Origin: Bryobacterales bacterium
GTDB lineage: Bacteria > Acidobacteriota > Terriglobia > Bryobacterales > Bryobacteraceae
Length of the DNA stretch: 64,000 nucleotides
Direction: 5' to 3'
NCBI GenBank assembly: GCA_016789905.1
Contig: JAEUQC010000014.1
Coordinates: forward strand, 49,155-113,154
The notes beneath the pieces were generated by a model. It searched no databases and was not told where the DNA came from. It saw only the letters and a list, made by a program, of their open reading frames with translations. Shown piece after piece: positions 1-6,071 of this stretch (within the stretch, counting starts at the first letter, position 1; the number at the start of each line of letters is the position of its first letter). The translations under genes were made by a program, and so were the position numbers.

Positions 1-489
1 GTAGACCGATTTCGGGGTCGGGAAGTTTTTGTCCTCGGGCCCATGATTGTGAATCATGGCCTTGATGTTGTACTTCTTCACGAACTTTTCGATGCGCGGC
101 AGGGTTTGGAGATTGGGAGCCATCACCATGCCGGTGGCGCCCAGCGCCTGGGCGTATTTGAAGTTGTGTTCAATTTCGGCGTCGTCATCAACGGTAAGGG
201 TAATGTTGCCAACGGAGACGACGGTGATGCCGGCGGCTTCCAGGTCTTTCCGCGCCTGGGTCCATTCAGCGGGGTCGCCTTTGATCTTGGCGTGGAACTC
301 TTTGAGCGACACGGTGTCGACATCGAGTGTCTTGAGCATCTCGATGGTCTGGGGGCGAGGGAAGCCCCGCATGGAGTAGGTGGCAACGCCCAGGCGGAAA
401 CCGGCGGAGCTATCGACTTTCGGAGCGGCGGCGGCCGGCAGAGCCACGGCGGCGGCGGGCAGGAGTTGGAGAACGTTACGGCGGTTCAT
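1..489 (-). CDS. Sugar phosphate isomerase/epimerase (partial, N-terminal part)
   Basis: The reading frame is open from an ATG at 489 to the window edge, giving 163 residues without a stop. It begins with a Tat-like signal (NRRNVLQ, then an Ala-rich stretch) and continues into the first strands of a xylose-isomerase-like TIM barrel (FRLGVATYSMRG, VDTVSLKEFHAKI, AMIHNHGPEDKNFP). The HNHG motif is typical of this superfamily, in which the conserved His and acidic residues bind a divalent metal. Members act on sugar phosphates or inositol-type substrates. The signal suggests an exported enzyme, as is common for such proteins in Acidobacteriota. The substrate cannot be told from this half. It lies upstream of, and facing away from, the tRNA-Pro. 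Confidence 0.8.
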   Translation of the reverse strand, partial: MNRRNVLQLLPAAAVALPAAAAPKVDSSAGFRLGVATYSMRGFPRPQTIEMLKTLDVDTVSLKEFHAKIKGDPAEWTQARKDLEAAGITVVSVGNITLTVDDDAEIEHNFKYAQALGATGMVMAPNLQTLPRIEKFVKKYNIKAMIHNHGPEDKNFPTPKSVY

Positions 490-563
490 TCTGGGGAACA
501 TCGTATCGCAAGTTGCGGCTTCGGCGCGATGGGGCTATCATAGGAAGGTTGCGATAGCGTCGT

Positions 564-640
564 CGGGGCGTGGCTCAGCCTGGTAGAGCGCCTGGTTCGG
601 GACCAGGAGGCCGGAGGTTCGAATCCTCTCGCCCCGACCA
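564..640 (+). tRNA. tRNA-Pro (anticodon CGG), CCA encoded
   Basis: This is a complete 77-nt cloverleaf. The acceptor arms CGGGGCG/CGCCCCG are followed by A and an encoded CCA. The D-arm holds GGTAGAGC, the anticodon stem is CCTGG/CCAGG with loop TTCGGGA (anticodon CGG, reads CCG), and the T-arm contains GTTCGAATC. It is the integration target for the elements to its right: its 3' part, from the anticodon stem onward, is repeated at 3534. Confidence 0.97.
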
Positions 641-649
641 TTTATCCCA
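591..649 (+). repeat. att-type repeat, copy 1 (3' part of tRNA-Pro)
   Basis: Bases 591-642 are identical to 3534-3585 (52 of 52). After one mismatch the match continues for six more bases. The repeat starts at the anticodon stem and runs past the CCA end. That is the standard footprint of tyrosine-integrase insertion in a tRNA gene, which rebuilds the tRNA 3' end. Confidence 0.92.
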
Positions 650-659
650 GTGTATGGGT

Positions 660-1545
660 CCATGAATGCCGCCCAGCGAGCCGGGCAGGTGTGACGGAAG
701 GTGTGGAGCGTGAACGGTTCCACCGTTGAAACGGCGGGCTTTCTTGTGCTGCTTCCTCAGCGTGGACTTCTCGATGTGCCGGTGGCTGTCGGCGCAGGGA
801 ACACCCATTCAGATGTCGCGCCGATCTGACACATGTCGAGCTGCGCCGCGACGCGTTGTGTCATCGGGATCGTGCGGCGCGCGTTCTCGGTCTTACCGTA
901 GAGGATGTGCAACGCGCCATCACGGACATCCTCCCATCGCATCCGGAAGCATTCCTCGGGACGTAGGGCACAATCGCAGAACAGTCGTCACGTCGCGCAG
1001 TAGGTAGCTCTGAGCCGCCGCTGCGGCCAGGCACCGCTGTTCCTCGTCGACGCTGAGGACGCGCTCCCGATGATGCTAGCCGCTCAGCATTTCCACTTTC
1101 GGCAGAAGCCTTTCGACCTTGCCCCACTCCACCGCCAGCTTCAACATCCGCCGCAAGACTTCCATTTGCCGGTTGATGCTGGCGAGGGCGAGTCCGGCTT
1201 GGCGGCGTTTTGCGATGAGATCGCGTCCAGCAGCGAGTTCGCCAGCGGCTCGAACTCCCGCAGGTTCTTGAGGCCGATCCGGTAGTACCCGAGGGTCTTG
1301 GCCTTGTTAGCGAAACGCGACTCGACGAACGGCGCGAAATCATTGTCGATGAACTCGCGCAAGGTCGGCACCGGCTTCTTTTCGCGAATACCAACTTCGG
1401 CTTTCGCCAGGCCAACCTTGTGAGCCGCTTCAATCTGCTCGGCGACACGTTTGTTCGGCTGCTTCGTACTCTCGCGAATCTGGCGGCCACGCCAGGTGAA
1501 CTTGTCCCACCAGTTCTTCGAGCCTTTCTGTTTTTAGACGGACAT
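660..1545 (-). pseudogene. Tyrosine integrase, decayed (element 1)
   Basis: Reading back from 1545 gives ATG TCC GTC TAA followed by an intact arm-binding start (KGSKNWWDKFTWRGRQIRES, then KRVAEQIEAAHK), so codon 4 is now a stop. The core-binding part (LREFIDNDFAPFVESRFANK) lies near 1371-1220 and then shifts frame with an apparent short deletion. The text resumes as KRRQAGLALASINRQMEV, meets a TAG after LSG, and shifts again before the box I region (CALRPEECFRMRWEDVRDG, near 930). The box II motif HTFRHT is near 690-710, next to the att site. All parts of a tRNA-type integrase are present, but with at least two stops and two frameshifts, so the gene is dead. It faces the tRNA, as expected. 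Confidence 0.88.
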
Positions 1546-1717
1546 CGCGATTGCTCCCGGAATACGGCTGCCGCCTGCGCGGTTCAACGCATTTCTGCGT
1601 CGTGGGCGAAGATCGATGAACCGGTTATGATCGCCTGCGATGTTTTCCCACGCTGTCGGCGGCGCGGTAGTTCTTATTGGCCAAACGTCACCGCTGCCGC
1701 TCGTAGGCTAAAAACCG

Positions 1718-1860
1718 CTGCCCCCCAAAGGGGGGAAAAGGCGCGCCGGACGTCTTAAGACGTCCTTCGAAGACTCAATGCGGCACTGGACGTCACTCGA
1801 CGTCTCAGCATTTTTCAGCGGATGGAGCCACACGCGGTAGTGGGAACATAAAGGGTTGTG
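1718..1860. promoter_or_regulatory. Hairpin/palindrome module upstream of integrase 1
   Basis: The stretch 1546-1964 holds no credible gene. It does contain a CCCCCC-AAA-GGGGGG hairpin followed by AAAA (about 1722-1741), a perfect 18-bp palindrome GGACGTCTTAAGACGTCC (1748-1765), two further GACGTC sites (1789 and 1799), and a segment near 1831-1860 containing CGCGGTA and GGAACATAAAG. The same order recurs upstream of integrase 2 (4435-4530). Its role is unknown; an integrase promoter/operator, recombination arm sites or a transfer origin are all possible. Confidence 0.5.
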
Positions 1861-1964
1861 CACCAATGCCTCCAGAAACCGGGCCTAACTCGCGGCGGAT
1901 GAAGAGCATACATTGTCATCCACACCAGCACTTCGCGGCGCCATTTGGCGCACACACGAACGGC

Positions 1965-1992
1965 TCGACAAATATATCCAATCTTGTATAAT
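1965..1992 (+). promoter_or_regulatory. Sigma70-type promoter of the HigBA pair
   Basis: TCGACA (1965-1970, five of six matches to the -35 consensus) is separated by 16 bp from a perfect TATAAT (1987-1992). Transcription would start about seven bases later, at or next to the GTG at 1999. This rules out the upstream in-frame ATG at 1945 as the translation start and suggests a leaderless transcript. Confidence 0.65.
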
Positions 1993-1998
1993 CGAGGA

Positions 1999-2340
1999 GT
2001 GGCGAGCCTGAAACCGATCGCCTGGCTCGGCGACAGCTTGGCTTGTTTGCGCGCCGCCCCGGCGGACATTCGCTCGGACGCGGGCTACCAGTTGGACCTG
2101 ATCCAACGTGGTGAGACGCCAGCGGATTTCAGGCCGATGCCGGATGTCGGGGCTGGCGTCATGGAGATCCGACTCCATGGGGACAACGAATTTCGGGTCT
2201 TCTACGTGGCCCGATTCGAAGAGGCGGTCTACGTGCTGCACGCCTTCGTCAAGAAGACACGGGCAACCCGCAAGGCCGACATCGACCTGGGCAGGGCGAG
2301 ATACACGGTCATGCTAGAAGCGAGGAAAGGCAGAACATGA
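1999..2340 (+). CDS. higB: HigB/Gp49-type (RelE superfamily) toxin
   Basis: The 113-residue protein is typical in length for the phage-derived Gp49/HigB family, ribosome-dependent mRNA interferases. Family landmarks are visible in order: LKPIAWLGDSL at the start, AGYQLDLIQRG, then MEIRLHGDNEFRVFYVARF, VYVLHAFVKKT and KADIDLGRARY at the end. I place the start at GTG 1999 rather than ATG 1945 because homologues begin at this point and because a promoter overlaps the upstream codons. Its last bases overlap the antitoxin start (ATGA at 2337-2340), so the two are translationally coupled. The toxin-first order is usual for HigBA. It is cargo of the first tRNA-Pro element. Confidence 0.88.
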   Translation: MASLKPIAWLGDSLACLRAAPADIRSDAGYQLDLIQRGETPADFRPMPDVGAGVMEIRLHGDNEFRVFYVARFEEAVYVLHAFVKKTRATRKADIDLGRARYTVMLEARKGRT

Positions 2341-2651
2341 AAACGATCAAGGGAACAACGATCACAAAGGGCAGCGGCAATGTCTTTGCCGATCTAGGTT
2401 TTTCGCCAGCCGAATCCACGAACCTCCGAATCCGGTCGGAGATGATGACGGCGCTGCGGAAGTTTATCGAGAAGGAGGGCTTGACCCAGGCCGACGCGGC
2501 AAAGCGATTGAAGGTGAGTCAGCCCAGGGTCTCCGATCTGACGCGCGGCAAGCTCAGCCGGTTCTCGCTAGACACGCTTGTCAATATGCTCACCGACGCG
2601 GGCCTGGAAGTCGACTTTCGGATCAAGCCGCCATCGCGTCGCGTGGCGTAG
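2337..2651 (+). CDS. higA: HigA-type XRE-family antitoxin
   Basis: This 104-residue protein carries a helix-turn-helix of the XRE type in its middle (LTQADAAKRLKVSQPRVSDLTRG, residues about 49-71) followed by FSLDTLVNMLTDAGLEV. This is the arrangement of HigA2-like antitoxins, which neutralise the toxin and repress the shared promoter. The N-terminal 35 residues (KGSGNVFADLGFSPAES) match the usual toxin-binding part of this family. The start overlaps the toxin stop by four bases. The gene looks intact, unlike the integrase of the same element. Confidence 0.9.
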   Translation: MKTIKGTTITKGSGNVFADLGFSPAESTNLRIRSEMMTALRKFIEKEGLTQADAAKRLKVSQPRVSDLTRGKLSRFSLDTLVNMLTDAGLEVDFRIKPPSRRVA

Positions 2652-2688
2652 CGCCGTTCGGCTGGATGTGTGTTGAACCTTCAAGCGC

Positions 2689-3345
2689 TCACGACTGCGT
2701 ACTTGGATCCTTGGCCGATAACAGCCGAGGGGAATTCAGTATCTGTAAGAAGTCTGTCGCATCAAGGGACGGGGGACGTGTTTCTACATGCGTCAAGTAG
2801 CGTGAAGAGTCCGGCCCCCAGTCGAAGTAAAGACCGGCTCCTGGCTCCGTGAGTTGGGCCGCCGTTTCTGAAGCGACTTCCAGCTCTTGCGAAAAGAGCA
2901 GGTTGGCTTCTTTGTCTCCCAGCAGGTGCGCATGGACCTCAAGCCGGTAACGGCCCTGAACGAACTGGAAGGCATTACCATCGCGAGGCGTGAGGAAACG
3001 GTGATTGGCCGCCACCCCTGTTTCTCCGACGAATAGCCCGCTCCCCCGAACGAGCTTGTCCTCGCCATGAACCCAAATGTTGAAGTTTGGGACCGTCTCA
3101 TTGCGGCGCAAAGTGACGTGCATGCTTTGGATCACGCGCCCCCTCTTGGACGTCGAAAAGAGAAGCGTCCGAAGGTAGACCTTCAGTAGGCTTCCGCCTT
3201 TCTCAGTAGGCTTGACTGGCCCGAAGTAGATCACAGTCGGCTGTGTCATCTTCACGGTCCCACGCCGGAACAGGGTCAGCCAAGCGTTCAGCGCAGACAC
3301 GCCCAAGGCGAGACCGGAAATTGTGATTGTAATCGGGTCAGCCAA
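2689..3345 (-). CDS. Uncharacterised membrane-anchored protein (element 1 cargo)
   Basis: I do not know a function for this 218-residue protein. It starts with TTG, and its first 25 residues form one hydrophobic segment (ITISGLALGVSALNAWLTLF) followed by RRG, so it is probably tethered to the inner membrane. The rest is soluble and well-formed. Segments such as KMTQPTVIYFGP, LRTLLFSTSKRGRVIQSM and RGSGLFVGETGVAANHRF have the look of a conserved beta-rich family. It is convergent with higA and sits between the toxin-antitoxin pair and the second att repeat, so it is probably accessory cargo. A role in defence or stress is possible but not shown. Confidence 0.7.
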   Translation of the reverse strand: MADPITITISGLALGVSALNAWLTLFRRGTVKMTQPTVIYFGPVKPTEKGGSLLKVYLRTLLFSTSKRGRVIQSMHVTLRRNETVPNFNIWVHGEDKLVRGSGLFVGETGVAANHRFLTPRDGNAFQFVQGRYRLEVHAHLLGDKEANLLFSQELEVASETAAQLTEPGAGLYFDWGPDSSRYLTHVETRPPSLDATDFLQILNSPRLLSAKDPSTQS

Positions 3346-3533
3346 GTCTTGGTGCTCTCGCCCCTGGTATAGGGAGCGAGTGGATCACTATGCCCAATAC
3401 GATGCCAACCCCCGGCACCCACCCACTACGACCGGCCACGACGCCCCAACCGCCAACCCGCCGCAAAAGTTAGAAAACAAAACCCCGTCGCAACCCCGGG
3501 CAACCCAGCGCAACTGCTCCTCATCCCCCGAAT
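3346..3533. other. Non-coding right end of element 1
   Basis: I see no gene here. The stretch is rich in AACCCC/CAACCC-like runs (3405-3510) just before the second att repeat. Apparent reading frames across it and the att site only translate tRNA sequence. Confidence 0.5.
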
Positions 3534-3592
3534 CCTGGTTCGGGACCAGGAGGCCGGAGGTTCGAATCCTCTCGCCCCGACCATTCATCCCA
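3534..3592 (+). repeat. att-type repeat, copy 2 (tRNA-Pro 3' remnant)
   Basis: This is a perfect 52-bp copy of the tRNA-Pro 3' part (anticodon stem to CCA plus TT) without the 5' half, so it cannot encode a functional tRNA. It marks the junction between element 1 and element 2. No third copy is visible further right in the window. Confidence 0.92.
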
Positions 3593-3609
3593 TTGCAATC
3601 ATTCAGATT

Positions 3610-4330
3610 TTTTGCGGCCGACGGCGTAGAGCTCTCCGCCGTATCGCGTTCACTCTTCCCACCCTCGCCTTCTCGATTGCGGCTTTGATGGAATCGGACT
3701 GCGGAGGAACTAATCGGCGCGTGGCGGAGAAGTCGCTGTGGCCGGTGCGGGGCACACCCATTCGGTGGCAGCGTCGGCCTGGCACATGTCGAGTTGCGCG
3801 GCCACACGCTGCGTCAACGGGATAGTGCGGCGCGCGTTCTCCGTCTTGCCGTAGAGGATATGCAACGCGCCATCCCGGACACCCTCCCACCACATCCGGA
3901 AGCACTCCTCGGGGCGCAGAGCGCAATCGAGCAGAATCGTCGCGACGCCGCGAAGCAGGAGACGCCGCGGCCAGATAGCGGTTCTCTTCGTCGAGAATGA
4001 GGGCGTGTTCCCGATGGTTCTCGCCGCTCAGCATCCCTACTTTGGGCAATACCTTCTCGACCCTGCCCCTCTCCACGGCCAGCTTCAGCATTCGCCGCAG
4101 GACCTCCAGTTGCCGAAGCGGTTGATGCTGGCCACTACGCGTCCGGCTTGACGGCGCTTGGAGATGAACGCGGCGATCTTGTCGCCCGGAATCGCGTCAA
4201 GCAGCCAGTTCGCGAGCGGCGCGAACTCCCGCAAGTTCTTGCGGCCGGTCCGGTAGCACTCAATCGTCTTGGCCTTGCTGGCAAAACACGCTTCCACATA
4301 CGGCGCGAAATGCATGCCCACGTTTCCGCA
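3610..4330 (-). pseudogene. Tyrosine integrase, decayed and truncated (element 2)
   Basis: It is a close relative of the element 1 integrase. The core-binding part reads HFAPYVEACFASKAKTIECY and then LREFAPLANWLLDAIPGD, and loses frame near 4110. A second frame continues with LEVLRRMLKLAVERGRVEK and loses frame near 3960. A third holds box I and its neighbourhood (CALRPEECFRMWWEGVRDG, GKTENARRTIPLTQRV). The N-terminal arm-binding part found in integrase 1 is missing (junction near 4325), and no box II HxxR is visible near the att end. It also faces its att repeat. The shared architecture shows that both elements belong to one family. Confidence 0.85.
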
Positions 4331-4434
4331 AGGGCAATCGGCTGAGTGCATGGCAGATGGCCTCGAAATCCACGCGCCTCATCCGCCGTTCCTCGATGTT
4401 CCCACTACCCAGATCATCGCCGCCGGACCTCAGC

Positions 4435-4530
4435 CCCCTCAGGCGGGAAAACGGCATGGGGCGTCTTAAGACGTCTCTCAGCGGCACAGCAGTTGGGGGA
4501 GACGCGGTATTGGAACATAAAGCGTTGTCT
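4435..4530. promoter_or_regulatory. Hairpin/palindrome module upstream of integrase 2
   Basis: Between the integrase remnant and the next gene (4331-4634) no gene is seen. The module found in element 1 recurs: an imperfect GC hairpin ending GCGGGAAAA, the palindrome CGTCTTAAGACG (4462-4473) with one GACGTC, and about 30 bp later CGCGGTAT and GGAACATAAAG (about 4502-4525). Conservation against a background of decayed coding sequence suggests that this is part of the element's machinery. Confidence 0.5.
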
Positions 4531-4634
4531 GCCAACCGGGCAAGAATCTCGCACTATCCAGCGTCGTTTGAATGCGATGGGTTGTCATCCACGAAAGCGG
4601 TCGGTGGTGCCACGTGTCATACGCGCCGACAGGT

Positions 4635-5012
4635 TCAGCGAGTAAAGAAATGCCGCGATATCGACGGCAGGTAGTAGGCCTGATCTCGAAGCTCGGCTGG
4701 ATCGGAAGGCCCCCACACGTAAAGCAAAGCCTCGACGACATCACCGATGGCCGAGCCTTGAGACACGATCAAAAGCCCAGGGCTGGACTTGCCCGCCGCC
4801 AGATGGTCGCGAAAGTGGTCGATCATCGTTCGCCGATCATGGGAGACCAGGACTCGGCCTTCTGCCCCTGCGCGGTCCAGCAACAACGGATCGGGAACAC
4901 CGTCCAGGCCGGCCTCTTGCGCGGATAGGAAGTCCACAGTCGGCTCTCGCCGCCGGACGGCCTTTACGATTCCGAACTTGAGGTCGTTGTCAGCCTGGAA
5001 GCGGTTGCGCAA
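4635..5012 (-). CDS. DUF5615-type PIN-like protein (putative toxin)
   Basis: The 125-residue protein has the DUF5615 layout, a PIN-related nuclease fold: an early acidic site (FQADNDLKFGIVKAVRR), a middle segment DFLSAQEAGLDGVPDPLLLDRA, then VLVSHDRRTMIDHF, which carries the conserved D in the SHD context, and a late GLLIVSQGSAIGDVVEAL. Members are thought to be RNases of VapC-like toxin-antitoxin pairs; activity is mostly inferred for the family. The start is a TTG at 5012 inside the preceding gene, so the two genes overlap by 49 bp in different frames. It lies in element 2 and appears intact. Confidence 0.8.
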   Translation of the reverse strand: MRNRFQADNDLKFGIVKAVRRREPTVDFLSAQEAGLDGVPDPLLLDRAGAEGRVLVSHDRRTMIDHFRDHLAAGKSSPGLLIVSQGSAIGDVVEALLYVWGPSDPAELRDQAYYLPSISRHFFTR

Positions 5013-5332
5013 GAACGCCGCTCGCCTTGGGCTGCCTCGGCTTTAGCGCGTTGGATCTTGGCCCAAAGCGTCGGGTTGGCCTGTTCCAGGGGGATGGCGT
5101 TCCCCTCGAACTCACGCTCGGTGTCCACCCGATACTTATCGATTTCGGCGTGATGATCCAGGTAGAAGGCAATCGCGCCGTAGATCTGGGCGCGCTTCAG
5201 CGACGGGAAGTCGTCCTGAATAGCCTCGGGCGACTGTCCTTCGTTGAACGAGTAGACCACGGAATCCAACGAAACACGCGTCCCGGCTACGTAGTAGCCC
5301 CCGTGGCGCTGTTCGATGTACTCGCTGTGCAT
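4964..5332 (-). CDS. DUF433 protein (putative antitoxin partner)
   Basis: I take the start at the ATG at 5332 (MHSEYIEQRHGGYYV), with AGGAA upstream; in-frame codons further upstream show no conserved character. The first 75 residues are a DUF433 winged-helix unit: YYVAGTRVSLDSVVYSFNEG, SPEAIQDDFPSLKRAQIYGA and IAFYLDHHAEIDKY. DUF433 proteins usually lie directly upstream of DUF5615 proteins and are regarded as the antitoxin and DNA-binding partner. That is the arrangement here, with overlap of the two frames. The C-terminal tail (after about residue 95) overlaps the DUF5615 gene and looks unstructured. Confidence 0.8.
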   Translation of the reverse strand: MHSEYIEQRHGGYYVAGTRVSLDSVVYSFNEGQSPEAIQDDFPSLKRAQIYGAIAFYLDHHAEIDKYRVDTEREFEGNAIPLEQANPTLWAKIQRAKAEAAQGERRSCATASRLTTTSSSES

Positions 5333-5801
5333 CGTTCCGTTCCTGCTCTGACTAACGATACGTCGCATCCCGGACTGTCTTCCTGCCTTGCCGATTCCCA
5401 TAGAAGCGCATTTCAGAGGCCGGATCGCCCTTCGGCGATCAAATGCGGACCAGCGCGATTAAGCTTCCGACAGTGTTTTGCCGCCCAGTTCTTCCTCGCA
5501 TTCCTGGCTAGCCGCTTCCGGCCCGGCGCGTCCTGCAAACGTGGATTGAGCCATCTGGGTTGCTGAATCTTGTACTGCGGACATGCTCGTATTCTCGCCC
5601 ACACTCCTTTCGAAGGCTCTGCCCGTTCCCCGCATCGACCTCTTACTACCCGGGACGAAGTCCCAACCGCCGGCCTGCGGGACAAGCGAGAAAGGAAGGC
5701 TGAACCCAACCGCGTGCAAGCCAGCGCAGTCAACCCTTACTTATCGCGCCTCCCGCACCGCCGCTCGCGCCCGGTGGGATACTAAAGGCAGGAGATTTAA
5801 C
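5333..5801. other. Intergenic stretch at the right side of the hot spot
   Basis: No convincing gene is found. A 41-codon minus-strand frame (5459-5584, MSAVQDSATQMAQ...GGKTLSEA) has a small-peptide look but only a weak ribosome site, and I do not annotate it. The right end of element 2 must lie in or before this stretch, yet no third att copy is seen. Confidence 0.4.
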
Positions 5802-6065
5802 ATGGCACAAGAAAGTGGCGACAAAGTAGTGTGGTTCCTGGCCGGCGCGGCAATCGGCGCCGCCATCGCTCTGCTCTACGCCCCCGCAAGCGGCGAAGAG
5901 ACCAGAGCCAAACTGCTCGACAAAGCCAACGAAGGCCGCGACCTTCTCGGCGAGCGCGGACGCGACCTCATGGAACGCGGACGCGAACTCTACAGCAAAG
6001 GCAAAGGTATGGCCGACGAAGCCGCCGACATGCTCGAACGCGGCCGCAAACTCGTGGAAGGCTAA
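5802..6065 (+). CDS. YtxH domain protein
   Basis: This 87-residue protein starts at an ATG with AGGAG seven bases upstream. A glycine/alanine-rich membrane segment (VWFLAGAAIGAAIALLYAPASGEETR, residues about 9-34) is followed by a charged helix with repeats of the type GRDLxxRGRxL. The hydrophobic segment followed by the APxSGxETR motif is the signature of YtxH (general-stress-associated) proteins, small membrane-anchored proteins of unknown mechanism. It is six bases upstream of rocA and probably co-transcribed. Confidence 0.85.
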   Translation: MAQESGDKVVWFLAGAAIGAAIALLYAPASGEETRAKLLDKANEGRDLLGERGRDLMERGRELYSKGKGMADEAADMLERGRKLVEG

Positions 6066-6071
6066 TCCCCA

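Noticed and set aside
538..723. Apparent protein ending in GRGERIRTSGLLVPNQ at the tRNA locus (also near 3540)
   Set aside because: That peptide is the translation of the tRNA-Pro itself. Only the HTFRHT part upstream belongs to the integrase remnant.
1945..1998. Upstream ATG as the start of the HigB toxin
   Set aside because: A -35/-10 promoter overlaps these codons and homologues start at the GTG at 1999.
5459..5584. 41-codon frame with a double-glycine that resembles a peptide precursor
   Set aside because: Only a weak ribosome site, no modification or export genes nearby, and no repeat of the pattern.
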